DNA from: Planctomycetia bacterium
Lineage (GTDB): Bacteria; Planctomycetota; Phycisphaerae; Phycisphaerales; SM1A02
Assembly (NCBI GenBank): GCA_005792145.1
Contig: SXSS01000115.1
Coordinates: 1-46,755, forward strand
Direction: 5' to 3'
Length of the DNA stretch: 46,755 bases
In this document: one piece after another, positions 24,946 through 32,717 of the stretch
Layout: each line of letters starts with the position of its first letter
How positions within the stretch are numbered: position 1 is the first letter of the stretch
The notes under the pieces: generated by a model
What the model was told of the DNA's origin: nothing
Database searches by the model: none
What the model saw: only the letters and a program-made list of their open reading frames with translations
Program-made: the position numbers and the translations under genes

Positions 24946-26006
24946 TTTGGCCGGCCCCCAGTTCCTTGATTTGCAGGCCTATTTCCGCCAAAACCACCAC
25001 CTTGCCCACCTTGACCGCCGCGACCACCTTGCCCACCTTGACCGCCGCGACCACCCATTTGCCCACCTTGTCCGCCGCGACCACCCATTTGCCCACCTTG
25101 TCCGCCGCGACCACCCATTTGCCCACCTTGACCACCGCGTCCACCTTGACCGCCGCGACCACCGACGCCAGATAATCCATCAGTACCTTGCGTTCCCGCA
25201 ATTCCTGCTGCGCCGGCTCCAGCAATCGCAGCATCTACTTCAGCTTGCGTTGCTCCAGCAGCTGCAGCTGCTGCTGCTGCAAGTTCGCCCTCTGGCATAG
25301 AAGCAGGATCTTCAGCGGGTGGTTCTTCATATGGCGGGGGAACACGATCGATCGGGACGATTGTTCGAAGACTCATCAATTCGCGTGCATCTGCATAGAA
25401 ATCTGCGCCTTGTGCATCTCCTGCAGATGAAACTGTGACACGCAGTGCCACTGGCAGTCCATTGATGTCCGAGTCCCAAGAGTCATACCAGTCAGTTCCG
25501 TCGGATGCTTCAATATAAAGTCCGATGATCCCATCCATCATTGGCTCAGCTTTCCCACCGCCGCCTTCATTGTCATCCGGAACTGCATCGGATCGCATCC
25601 ATAGTGCGCTTCCCGATTCATCATCGCTGACACGCAACTGAACTTCGTGTTCGATTCCATCACCTTCATAGGTCTTATTGCGAACGGGCGAAAGTTTGGT
25701 GGAATAGATCAGGACGTCATTGCGCGGAAGTTCGCCGATGGGAGAATTGACAGAGTCGCCAGTCAGCAGAATTCTGGTGTCGATCAGGTTGTCGCTGCGG
25801 ATGACTTGCTGAATTTCGCGTCGAATTTTATCGAGTGCCGTATTCGCCCGCAAATGAGCGTTTAATCGAACTTTCGAACTTGCACGCGCACGCGCGAGTT
25901 GGCTCAACGATGTCCCCAAGGTCCCCACGACGATGACGGCGATGATTCCCGCAATGATCAATTCGACAAGTGTGAATCCGCGACGAGATGTTTTATTTCG
26001 TGACAT
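24942..26006 (-). CDS. gspJ: Minor pseudopilin GspJ with Gly-rich repeat tail
   Basis: Pseudopilin of 354 residues. The leader MSRNKTSRRG is followed by FTLVELIIAGIIAVIVVG with Glu at mature position 5. A GspJ-type globular domain follows (LDKIRREIQQVIRSD, NDVLIYSTKLSPV, VALRVTVSSA). After about residue 245 come a Pro/Glu segment, an Ala-rich run, and about 70 residues of GGRGGQGGQM repeats. I chose the ATG at 26006. It overlaps the end of gspI by 14 bp, with GGGGA just upstream; ATGs at 26012 and 26018 are alternatives, and the longer frame is shadow. The Gly tail is not part of known GspJ proteins and looks disordered. Confidence 0.88.
   Translation of the reverse strand: MSRNKTSRRGFTLVELIIAGIIAVIVVGTLGTSLSQLARARASSKVRLNAHLRANTALDKIRREIQQVIRSDNLIDTRILLTGDSVNSPIGELPRNDVLIYSTKLSPVRNKTYEGDGIEHEVQLRVSDDESGSALWMRSDAVPDDNEGGGGKAEPMMDGIIGLYIEASDGTDWYDSWDSDINGLPVALRVTVSSAGDAQGADFYADARELMSLRTIVPIDRVPPPYEEPPAEDPASMPEGELAAAAAAAAGATQAEVDAAIAGAGAAGIAGTQGTDGLSGVGGRGGQGGRGGQGGQMGGRGGQGGQMGGRGGQGGQMGGRGGQGGQGGRGGQGGQGGGFGGNRPANQGTGGRPN
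24996..25140 (-). repeat. Tandem 27-bp and 30-bp repeats encoding the GspJ Gly-rich tail
   Basis: Two 27-bp units (24996-25022 and 25023-25049) are followed by 30-bp units at 25051-25080 and 25081-25110, which are identical, and 25111-25140, which differs at three positions. All encode Gly-Gly-Arg-Gly-Gly-Gln-type sequence in the gspJ frame. The unit lengths are multiples of three, so copy-number change leaves the frame intact. This is a protein-coding satellite, not a CRISPR: there are no spacers. Confidence 0.92.
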
Positions 26007-26457
26007 TTCCATCCCCATTCTTGGATTCAAAGTATTCCTGACGATCGATTGGTTCCGATGGAGCACGCTCTGGATTGGGCTCATCGCCAAGTCGTAAAGC
26101 AATTCGGGTTGCACATCGAAATTCGCGACCGACTGGATCCGTGATGATTGCCAGAACTTCGCATGGCGCACCAGGCTCTGCTTTTTCGATCTCGATCTGA
26201 AATTGAAAGTCGGCCCACGGTGGATCGCAATTACCGGAAAGGTTGTGCGACTTCGGCCACAATTCTGGACCTTCAACAAGCACGCTGGCAAGAAGTTCGT
26301 CAAGTAATGCTGCGGCCATTACCGCACGTTCTCCGCGCTGTTGATCCATCAATGCACGCGCAGCTAAAGAGACGACTGATCCAAGACCGATCGCCAAAAT
26401 AATTCCAGCGATCACGACTTCGATGAGGGCGAATGCTCTGCGAGAATTTTTCACCAT
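25993..26457 (-). CDS. gspI: Minor pseudopilin GspI-like
   Basis: Pseudopilin of 154 residues. The leader MVKNSRRA is cleaved before FALIEVVIAGIILAIGLGSVV. The residue at -1 is Ala instead of Gly, and Glu is at mature position 5. The soluble part (AVMAAALLDELLASVLVEGPELW, FQFQIEIEKAEPGAPCEVLAIITDP) fits the GspI family, which starts the tip complex with GspJ and GspK. It overlaps gspH by 7 bp and gspJ by about 14 bp. The assignment to GspI rather than GspH relies on gene order (G-H-I-J-K) and the small size. Confidence 0.82.
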   Translation of the reverse strand: MVKNSRRAFALIEVVIAGIILAIGLGSVVSLAARALMDQQRGERAVMAAALLDELLASVLVEGPELWPKSHNLSGNCDPPWADFQFQIEIEKAEPGAPCEVLAIITDPVGREFRCATRIALRLGDEPNPERAPSEPIDRQEYFESKNGDGNVTK

Positions 26458-27023
26458 TTTTCGTCTCGCGTTCCATATTGATCGAGATCAAGAGTCTCAC
26501 GACTTTGAACGGCAGTTCCGCCCGCATCAAGCCGAGTAGGCACCATTGAATTCGAATCAAGTCGCAACACCGTATCGATCAATCCTGAGATCAGATGCAT
26601 CTCGATACTCGGACGACCTCCTCCTGGAACCGAAGGAATCAGCCAGTCCGATCCAGAAACTTCAACATCATCAATTGAAAGTCCGACCAATTCCATGCCT
26701 CGTGGAAGTGCAACGGGCGCAAGGCGAATATCCGCCACCCATTCGTACTTCGAGAGTTCCCCATCTTCGCTAGTTGCCAATGGGTCGCGATCTTTGGTCA
26801 GCATGGCGAACCATCCAGTTTCTGGATCCTGCCAGAGAGCGATCTGCTGCGATGAAGTTGAATCTCGAAAGGCATACATAGAAAGAAGGTCGCTCATTTT
26901 CACAATCGCGTTTTCGTGTTCGGCTTTGGTCGTTCGAGTGAGCCGAGGGACGATCATCGCGCTCAAGACAGCGAGAATCACCACCGCGACGATCACTTCA
27001 ATCAACGTGAACGCTCGGCGCAT
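26451..27023 (-). CDS. gspH: Minor pseudopilin GspH-like
   Basis: Pseudopilin of 190 residues with a very short leader, MRRA, before FTLIEVIVAVVILAVLSAMIVPRL (Ala at -1, Glu at mature position 5). The soluble domain (AIVKMSDLLSMYAFRDSTSSQQIALWQDPETGWFAM...) resembles the GspH/FimT beta domain by layout. It lies between gspG (8-bp gap) and gspI (7-bp overlap), the standard place of GspH. The 4-residue leader is among the shortest that prepilin peptidases process; I see no better upstream start in frame. Confidence 0.82.
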   Translation of the reverse strand: MRRAFTLIEVIVAVVILAVLSAMIVPRLTRTTKAEHENAIVKMSDLLSMYAFRDSTSSQQIALWQDPETGWFAMLTKDRDPLATSEDGELSKYEWVADIRLAPVALPRGMELVGLSIDDVEVSGSDWLIPSVPGGGRPSIEMHLISGLIDTVLRLDSNSMVPTRLDAGGTAVQSRETLDLDQYGTRDEKW

Positions 27024-27031
27024 ATCTTCCG

Positions 27032-27460
27032 CTACTCCTGTCCGTTGACGATGTCTTTGTTATCTCCATCGCCGCCTGGCTGTCCGTCCGCGCCATAGGA
27101 AACCAAATCAAAGTCTCTGTTGACTTCGCCTGGGATGATGATGATGTATGGATGCCCCCAAGGATCAAGGAGGGCTTTTTTGTTGTCAAGATATGGATCG
27201 TCTCCTTCAGTCAAGATATCCAGCTCAAAATCTTCTGGGCATCTGCTGAGCCCAGCTTCTGTCATATACAGACGGACTTGGTTGGCAAGCGATGCCGCTT
27301 CTGTCTTTGCGCGTTTGTCCTTCGCAGATCCAATAAACTTGGTCAGTCGTGGGACAAAGATCGCGGCCATAATGGCGACGATCGTGACTGCCACAATGAC
27401 TTCGATCAAACTGAATGCGCGTCGTTGGTGGGCAGAATGGGTTGGTTTTTTGATAGACAT
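27032..27460 (-). CDS. gspG: Major pseudopilin GspG
   Basis: Main subunit of the type II pseudopilus, 142 residues. The leader MSIKKPTHSAHQRRA is cleaved before FSLIEVIVAVTIVAIMAAIFVPRL (Ala at -1, Glu at +5). The C-terminal domain has the GspG hallmarks DPWGHPYIIIIPGE, DFDLVSYGADGQPGGDGDNKDI, which form the calcium site of major pseudopilins. A good ribosome-binding site (GAGGT, 4 nt before ATG) stands after a 54-bp AT-rich gap from gspF. That is the longest gap among the ATPase, platform and pseudopilin genes and is a possible site of extra expression control, as the major subunit is needed in excess. Confidence 0.96.
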   Translation of the reverse strand: MSIKKPTHSAHQRRAFSLIEVIVAVTIVAIMAAIFVPRLTKFIGSAKDKRAKTEAASLANQVRLYMTEAGLSRCPEDFELDILTEGDDPYLDNKKALLDPWGHPYIIIIPGEVNRDFDLVSYGADGQPGGDGDNKDIVNGQE

Positions 27461-27514
27461 TTTGACCTCGTTAAAAAACTTAAAAATATGAAAAGAGAAA
27501 TATGAAGAGCGGAT

Positions 27515-28765
27515 TTATCCACCGATGGCGGCTTGAAGATTGAGAAGTGGAAGAAGAATGCCAAGCAAGACGAATCCTGCCACGAGTCCCATCACAATCA
27601 GCAGAATGGGAGGAAGCGCCTTGGTAAAAACTTTGAGTGAATTATTGACTTGGCGATCGAAGGCGGCAGCGGCATGCATCAGCATGGGTTCGAGTCGTCC
27701 TGAACGCTCTCCGATATTCACAATCTGAATGAGCAGTGGGGGAAAGAGTCCGGAACGCTCAAGCGGATCAGCCAGCGAAGATCCGGTTGTGACGCGTTCC
27801 TGCACCTCGTCGATCGCAGCCATCATTGCGGAATTGCCCAATGTGTCTCGAACGACTCGCAGAGCTTGCAAAATTGGAATGCCTGCGGAGACGAGAGTTC
27901 CAAGAGTGCGTGTAAAACGAGCGACCGCAACGTCCCGAAGCAGAACTCCGACAATCGGAAGACGAAGCAGAGTGAGATCTACAAACAATCGATTCTGTGG
28001 CTGGTCAATCCAACTTTTCCAACCAATAATGGCAGCAACTGTCGAAAGAGCGATCGCCCACCACCATCCTGTGATGAATCCAGCGATCCCCAAGAGAACT
28101 CTTGTGGGAAATGGAAGTTCCACTCCAGGCTGTCCAGTGATCGGGGCCATCAGTCGCGGAAGCACAAATGTGATCAGTACGACAACGCTGATGGAGATCA
28201 GCCCAGCGACAATCATTGGATAGACCGTTGCTCCGACAACTTCTCTTTTCAATTCGACGGATCGATCAAGAAGATCTGCCAATTGATGCAGAACTTCAGC
28301 GTTGCGTCCCGACGCATCAGCTGCGCGAAACATTCCAACAGTCATATCATCGAATGGAGGACCATACTCTTTCGCTGCTTGATGCAGTGGAACACCAGCT
28401 TCGACGCGTTCAATCAAAAAATCAATTATGACTGGAAGGGCACGCCCCGAAGCTTGACGACGGACCGTGCGCAATGATTGCATCAGAGGGAGACCAGCCT
28501 CGAGCGCCGTCGCAATTTCGCGGATGAAACTTGTGAGATCCGTTCGCGACATCGATGGTCGTCCTGTGCGACGCGGATTTGAAATCGATATTTTTTTCGG
28601 CAAAGCAAGGCGCGGCGATCTTCCTTGCGGCTCAGATTCACTTTCAATCGATGTCGCAACGATTCCATTTCGGGTCAAGATGCCGATTGCCTCGGCGCGA
28701 TCCTCTGCTTGGATTGTTCCTCCGCTTGCTGCGGCACCGAGTCCTTGATATCGAAAAGTCTGCAT
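27515..28765 (-). CDS. gspF: Inner-membrane platform protein GspF
   Basis: Polytopic platform protein (416 residues) that couples the ATPase to pseudopilus growth. It holds two GspF domains, the first beginning LTSFIREIATALEAGLPLMQSLRTV and the second FTRTLGTLVSAGIPILQALRVV. Membrane segments follow each domain (VYPMIVAGLISISVVVLITFVLP, WWWAIALSTVAAIIGW, PPILLIVMGLVAGFVLLGILLPLL). The N-terminal region (RYQGLGAAASGGTIQAEDRAEAIGIL) is the usual GspF/PilC start. It lies 8 bp after gspE. Length and order are standard for the family. Confidence 0.95.
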   Translation of the reverse strand: MQTFRYQGLGAAASGGTIQAEDRAEAIGILTRNGIVATSIESESEPQGRSPRLALPKKISISNPRRTGRPSMSRTDLTSFIREIATALEAGLPLMQSLRTVRRQASGRALPVIIDFLIERVEAGVPLHQAAKEYGPPFDDMTVGMFRAADASGRNAEVLHQLADLLDRSVELKREVVGATVYPMIVAGLISISVVVLITFVLPRLMAPITGQPGVELPFPTRVLLGIAGFITGWWWAIALSTVAAIIGWKSWIDQPQNRLFVDLTLLRLPIVGVLLRDVAVARFTRTLGTLVSAGIPILQALRVVRDTLGNSAMMAAIDEVQERVTTGSSLADPLERSGLFPPLLIQIVNIGERSGRLEPMLMHAAAAFDRQVNNSLKVFTKALPPILLIVMGLVAGFVLLGILLPLLNLQAAIGG

Positions 28766-28773
28766 CGTGGCTC

Positions 28774-30417
28774 CTATGGCTCAAAGTCGTCGACATCTTG
28801 CGTGGCACGCAAAACCTCAGGGATGGTGGTCAGGCCCGTTTGAGCTTTCATCATTCCGTCGTGACGCATGACGGTGAACTCCGCACCCGCCATTTCCTTC
28901 AGTTCCGCCACGGTCAGTCGTTTTGTGATTCCATTACGCAGCGCCGGATTCATTCGAAGCAATTCAAAGAAACCCAATCGTGATTTGAATCCTGTCTTTC
29001 TGCATTCTTCGCATCCAACGGCTTTCCACTCGCCACCTTCGAAGTCTGTAATTTCAGCTGAAGTCAGGCGAGATTTTGTTTCGTCATTCAGTGGCCTACG
29101 CACTTTGCAATGCACGCAGAGCCGCCTTCCGAGTCGTTGAGCCAACAGACCTTCAAGCACGCTTGCAACCAAGAATGGTTCCGCGCCCATATCGACAAGT
29201 CGTCCGATGCTGGAAATAGCATCATTGGTGTGGAGCGTGGAAAGGATGAGATGTCCCGTGAGTGCGGATCGAATTGCGATGTCAACAGTTTCGTTGTCTC
29301 GAATTTCACCCACCAGAATGACGTCGGGATCTTGACGAAGAATGGCGCGCAGACCGATCGAGAAAGTCAGTCCTCGTTTTGGATTGACAGGAATCTGATT
29401 CACGCCAGGCAATTCGTATTCAACGGGATCTTCAATCGTGATGATCTTCTTGCGCGGGTCATAGAGTTTGCTCAACGCTGCGTACAGAGTTGTTGTTTTT
29501 CCAGATCCAGTCGGTCCAGTGACCAACAGCAAACCGTGTGGTTTTTCGATCAGCCGATCCATCGTGTTTCGGTGCGACTCGCTCATCCCCAAACTTTGCA
29601 AATCCAAAGCAAGATTGCTCTTGTCCAAAATACGCATCACGATGCTTTCGCCATAGATGGTTGGAACTGTCGAAACTCGCAAATCAACTTTTCGGCCTTC
29701 GAAGCGCAATGTGATGTGACCGTCCTGCGGGACATATCGCTCCGCAATATTCATCATCGCCATGATCTTCACTCGACCGATCAGGGCAGCTTGCAAATGC
29801 TTCGGCGGTGGAGGTTGTTCGATCAGCACTCCGTCGACGCGGTATTTGATCTTCAAGTCGTTTTCGAATGGCTCGATGTGAATGTCACTTGTGCGACTTT
29901 GAATCGCTTCCAGAATGAACAGATTGACAAGGTTGATCAGCGTTGGCTGTTCAGCCATTCGATGTACGTCGGCAGCTTCGATTGCATCGACATTGTGATC
30001 CGATTCATCGGTCGTCGATTCATTATTGCCTGCGAGAGATTCTGCGACGCGTGCGGCAGTTGTTCCATACGCGCGCCGCATAAGTTCTCCGAAGGCCTCC
30101 GGTTCCACGCCCACGCGTGTCACGGGAAGTTTCGCGATCGCAGCGATTTCGTCAGCGGCACCGACATCGAGCGGGTTGAACATCGCAACGATCAACCGTC
30201 CGCGTTCAATTCGAATAGGAACGGAGCGAACTCGAACCGCGACTTCGGGGGTCAACAACTCAATCGCAGCTGGATCAGTCTCTGGTGGTTTTTCGACCCA
30301 AGAAATTCCTAACAAGCGACAGCGTTCGCGGATTTTTACCGATTCATCTGCCTCACTTGGTGGTGTGAGATTGGCCGCCGTGCCACCAAGTTGAAGATCG
30401 CTTGAAACTGGTGTCAT
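28774..30417 (-). CDS. gspE: Type II secretion assembly ATPase GspE
   Basis: Cytoplasmic hexameric ATPase (547 residues) that drives pseudopilus assembly. An N-terminal GspE/PilB domain (about 30-115) precedes the motor. Motor motifs are the Walker A GPTGSGKT (301-308), an Asp box (ITIEDPVEYELPGVNQ), Walker B DPDVILVGEIRD (about 363-374) and the His box (LSTLHTND). The zinc tetracysteine (Cys434, Cys437, Cys469, Cys472; CVHC and CEEC) is typical of GspE/PilB and absent from retraction ATPases such as PilT. It starts 3 bp after the upstream secreted-protein gene. Confidence 0.96.
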   Translation of the reverse strand: MTPVSSDLQLGGTAANLTPPSEADESVKIRERCRLLGISWVEKPPETDPAAIELLTPEVAVRVRSVPIRIERGRLIVAMFNPLDVGAADEIAAIAKLPVTRVGVEPEAFGELMRRAYGTTAARVAESLAGNNESTTDESDHNVDAIEAADVHRMAEQPTLINLVNLFILEAIQSRTSDIHIEPFENDLKIKYRVDGVLIEQPPPPKHLQAALIGRVKIMAMMNIAERYVPQDGHITLRFEGRKVDLRVSTVPTIYGESIVMRILDKSNLALDLQSLGMSESHRNTMDRLIEKPHGLLLVTGPTGSGKTTTLYAALSKLYDPRKKIITIEDPVEYELPGVNQIPVNPKRGLTFSIGLRAILRQDPDVILVGEIRDNETVDIAIRSALTGHLILSTLHTNDAISSIGRLVDMGAEPFLVASVLEGLLAQRLGRRLCVHCKVRRPLNDETKSRLTSAEITDFEGGEWKAVGCEECRKTGFKSRLGFFELLRMNPALRNGITKRLTVAELKEMAGAEFTVMRHDGMMKAQTGLTTIPEVLRATQDVDDFEP

Positions 30418-30420
30418 TTT

Positions 30421-31770
30421 TTAGTCGGCAGTCTTAGGAGGTGCAGTTTTTGAATTGTCACGTCCAGAGCTTGTTGGTCGGGCGAAAGCGCCGTTATCTG
30501 CTGGAGCTCCTCTAGGACTATCGCCACCAGAATCCGTATTCAGCCCAGGTCCGTTTACTTCGCCTTTACCTTTGCCACTGCCCATTGGACGCTGAGCGGC
30601 TGAGGCTAACTTCGCAGCGCCGGGGAGTTGTTCCGAAAGTTCTGGTCCAACGATCTGGGCAATTTTTTGGCGAGTCTTTTCATCCATCGCGTCGCGTTCG
30701 TCAAGCATCGGTCGATATGGATCCGATGGTGGCTTCTGTACATTGGCACCTCCTTGGCTCGCTTTGCGTCGAGTTTCTTCGGTCTGCTTCTTTGGCTCCT
30801 CGGTGCGATAGAGCACTGCCAATCGCGTTCTCCAATCCTCATAGAATGTGACATATTCCACTTGGAGAGCATTGAGCTGAGCGATCTGCTCTGGTGAAAG
30901 TCCTGACAATTCGAGCGCAGCAGCAAAGTATGGAATCATCGGACTTGGCCGATAGACAGCGGGAAATGCAGTTGAAAGTGCTTTTGCCAGAAAAATTGGC
31001 CCCCAAGTATCTCCGTACCCCTTTGCAATTGCCTCCCTCGAAGAATCTTGCAAGTCACGCAATGCGACGCGAGTTGCCACAATCAATTCCAATTCCTTCA
31101 GTCCACGCACATAATCCTGAGCAACGAGTGCTTCTTTAATCTTGTCTTGCGAAGCGAGCAACTGATTTGCCCGTACAACAAGAGCGGCGTCCAATCCAAT
31201 TTCGTATTCCTCAAGCACTTCTTTGTTTGCGAGCATGACATCAGGCGGTATTTCGCACTCTCGAGAAACTTGTCGCAGATCGACACTCTCTCCACTGAGA
31301 AGTCCACGAGGAAGTTCCTTCTCTCGGCGCATTGCTCGCTCTAGTTTTGGCCACCGTGCCTGTTGTTCATCGCTGAGAACGCTGCGTAGATTTTCGATGA
31401 ATCTCTGCTTCAATCGAGCCTTTTCTAGAATCCATTTGTTGATAGGTCCCATGATGACTCCCATCGCCCCCTTATCACCAGCGTTGATTATCTGATCTTT
31501 CATCCCCTTCATTTCATCACGCAGTCCATCAGTTCCAAGCTTAAAGTCGTCTGAGTAATCCTGCATCAAACTTTCAACCGTCGGTACTTGCCATTCTTCC
31601 AAGGCGAGAAAATCAACAAAGAGCGTGATGTCTCTATTCATGTAATCAGGCTGAAATGCTTCCACGAATCCCGCCTGAAGTCCCAGCTGTGCTTGAGCTA
31701 CCGGAGCCGACAGTCCGACGCAGAGTGCGAATGCAGCAAGAAAAGTACGCGCGTTTGTTTTTACTCTCAT
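30421..31770 (-). CDS. Secreted helical protein, first gene of the secretion operon
   Basis: Protein of 449 residues with a clear signal peptide (MRVKTNARTFLAAFALCVGL..., cleavage after PVAQA). The mature part is strongly helical and charged. It carries two LTxxQ-like stretches (VLSDEQQARW and LSPEQIAQL) of the sort seen in Spy/CpxP periplasmic proteins, and ends in a Gly/Pro/Ser disordered tail of about 70 residues. I do not recognise the family as a whole. It has its own ribosome-binding site (AGGA, 8 nt before ATG) and is followed by gspE after 3 bp. A periplasmic chaperone, a system component or a main substrate are all possible. Confidence 0.8.
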   Translation of the reverse strand: MRVKTNARTFLAAFALCVGLSAPVAQAQLGLQAGFVEAFQPDYMNRDITLFVDFLALEEWQVPTVESLMQDYSDDFKLGTDGLRDEMKGMKDQIINAGDKGAMGVIMGPINKWILEKARLKQRFIENLRSVLSDEQQARWPKLERAMRREKELPRGLLSGESVDLRQVSRECEIPPDVMLANKEVLEEYEIGLDAALVVRANQLLASQDKIKEALVAQDYVRGLKELELIVATRVALRDLQDSSREAIAKGYGDTWGPIFLAKALSTAFPAVYRPSPMIPYFAAALELSGLSPEQIAQLNALQVEYVTFYEDWRTRLAVLYRTEEPKKQTEETRRKASQGGANVQKPPSDPYRPMLDERDAMDEKTRQKIAQIVGPELSEQLPGAAKLASAAQRPMGSGKGKGEVNGPGLNTDSGGDSPRGAPADNGAFARPTSSGRDNSKTAPPKTAD

Positions 31771-31972
31771 TTAAAAGTTCCTGTTTGTGCGAAAGGATCG
31801 TCCAAATTCAACGCCGAAGTGCTTCAGATATGGCAGAAATTCAACTAAATCTGTATGGATTTTAGAGTGACTGAGGTGGGGGCGATTTGCTGGATAAAGA
31901 AAACTGGCTGAGTCGAGTCCTATAACCACTAAACACTGGCAAAGTCGTCGAAATTCCAGAATCTAGGCGGTT
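31771..31972. other. Intergenic region upstream of the secretion operon
   Basis: A gap of 202 bp between scoA (upstream, same strand) and the first secretion-operon gene. It must hold the promoter for the 16-kb operon unless that is read from scoA. I see no clear -35/-10 pair, strong hairpin or repeat. The gene end has AGGA 8 nt before its ATG, so its mRNA has a leader, unlike many others here. Confidence 0.5.
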
Positions 31973-32677
31973 TTATGCCGAAGCCCGAATCGTTCGCTGC
32001 TCGATTCGCTTGACGCTTACGGTCTGGACAATACGGTCAACGAAAATTCCCGGCGTATGAACCTGATCAGGATCGATTTGCCCAGTGGGAACGAGTTCTT
32101 CAACTTCTGCAATGCAGACCTTGCCACAGGTGGCGACCATCGGATTGAAATTACGAGCGGTCTTGCGATAAATCAAATTGCCGAACGCGTCGCCTTTCCA
32201 AGCTTTGACGAGTGAAACATCGGCGCGAATTCCTCGCTCAAGCACAAATGTTTCGCCGTCGAAAACTTCATGAGGCTTTCCTTCAGCGACCTGAGTCGAA
32301 AGTCCAGTGCGTGTATAAAAAGCTGGAATGCCTGCGCCTCCAGCGCGAAGTCTTTCAGCAAGAGTTCCTTGAGGAGTGAATTCGACTTGCAATTCGCCGG
32401 CCATAAATTGCCGCTCAAATTCAGCATTTTCTCCGACATAACTCGAGATCATTTTCCGAATTTGTCTGGTCTTGAGCAACAAGCCAAGTCCCCAATCATC
32501 AACGCCCGCATTATTGCTTGCAATCGTCAGGCCTTTCACGCCGCTGTCGCGCAATGCAATAATCAGATTCTCTGGAATTCCGCAGAGCCCGAATCCGCCA
32601 ACAGCAATCAGCAAATCATCCCGTAGAAGCCCCTTGAGCGCATCTGCGCAGGATTTGTGAACTTTGTTGAGAGCCAT
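31973..32677 (-). CDS. scoA: Succinyl-CoA:3-ketoacid CoA-transferase subunit A (orphan)
   Basis: Alpha subunit of a class I CoA-transferase that activates acetoacetate at the expense of succinyl-CoA. The 234 residues show KSCADALKGLLRDDLLIAVGG, GGFGLCGIPENLI, SNNAGVDDWGLGLLL, and SYVGENAEFERQ, all typical of ScoA/PcaI. The ATG at 32677 gives the normal N-terminus (MALNKVHKS); the longer frame overlaps the divergent MFS gene. The beta subunit, which carries the catalytic glutamate and normally follows directly, is absent: the next gene downstream is the secretion operon. Either scoB is elsewhere or the pair has been split. Confidence 0.93.
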   Translation of the reverse strand: MALNKVHKSCADALKGLLRDDLLIAVGGFGLCGIPENLIIALRDSGVKGLTIASNNAGVDDWGLGLLLKTRQIRKMISSYVGENAEFERQFMAGELQVEFTPQGTLAERLRAGGAGIPAFYTRTGLSTQVAEGKPHEVFDGETFVLERGIRADVSLVKAWKGDAFGNLIYRKTARNFNPMVATCGKVCIAEVEELVPTGQIDPDQVHTPGIFVDRIVQTVSVKRIEQRTIRASA

Positions 32678-32703
32678 AAGGGGCGCAGTGTACGCAAGTG
32701 GAC

Positions 32704-32709
32704 TAGGCT
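32704..32709 (+). promoter_or_regulatory. Candidate -10 hexamer of the MFS gene (TAGGCT)
   Basis: TAGGCT lies 8 nt before the GTG at 32718. It supports that start over the upstream TTG at 32664, which would overlap the divergent scoA start. Confidence 0.25.
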
Positions 32710-32717
32710 CGACTGAC

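Noticed and set aside
24996-25140. Regular repeats that could suggest a CRISPR array
   Set aside because: Units are head to tail with no spacers, are multiples of three and lie inside a coding frame.
24899-25300. His/Asp/Arg repeat protein on the plus strand
   Set aside because: Reverse reading of the GspJ Gly-rich repeat; the minus frame continues a bona fide pseudopilin.
29110-30312. 400-residue plus-strand open frame
   Set aside because: Antisense to gspE, whose Walker and zinc motifs are intact; the frame has Ser/Phe/Arg-rich shadow composition.
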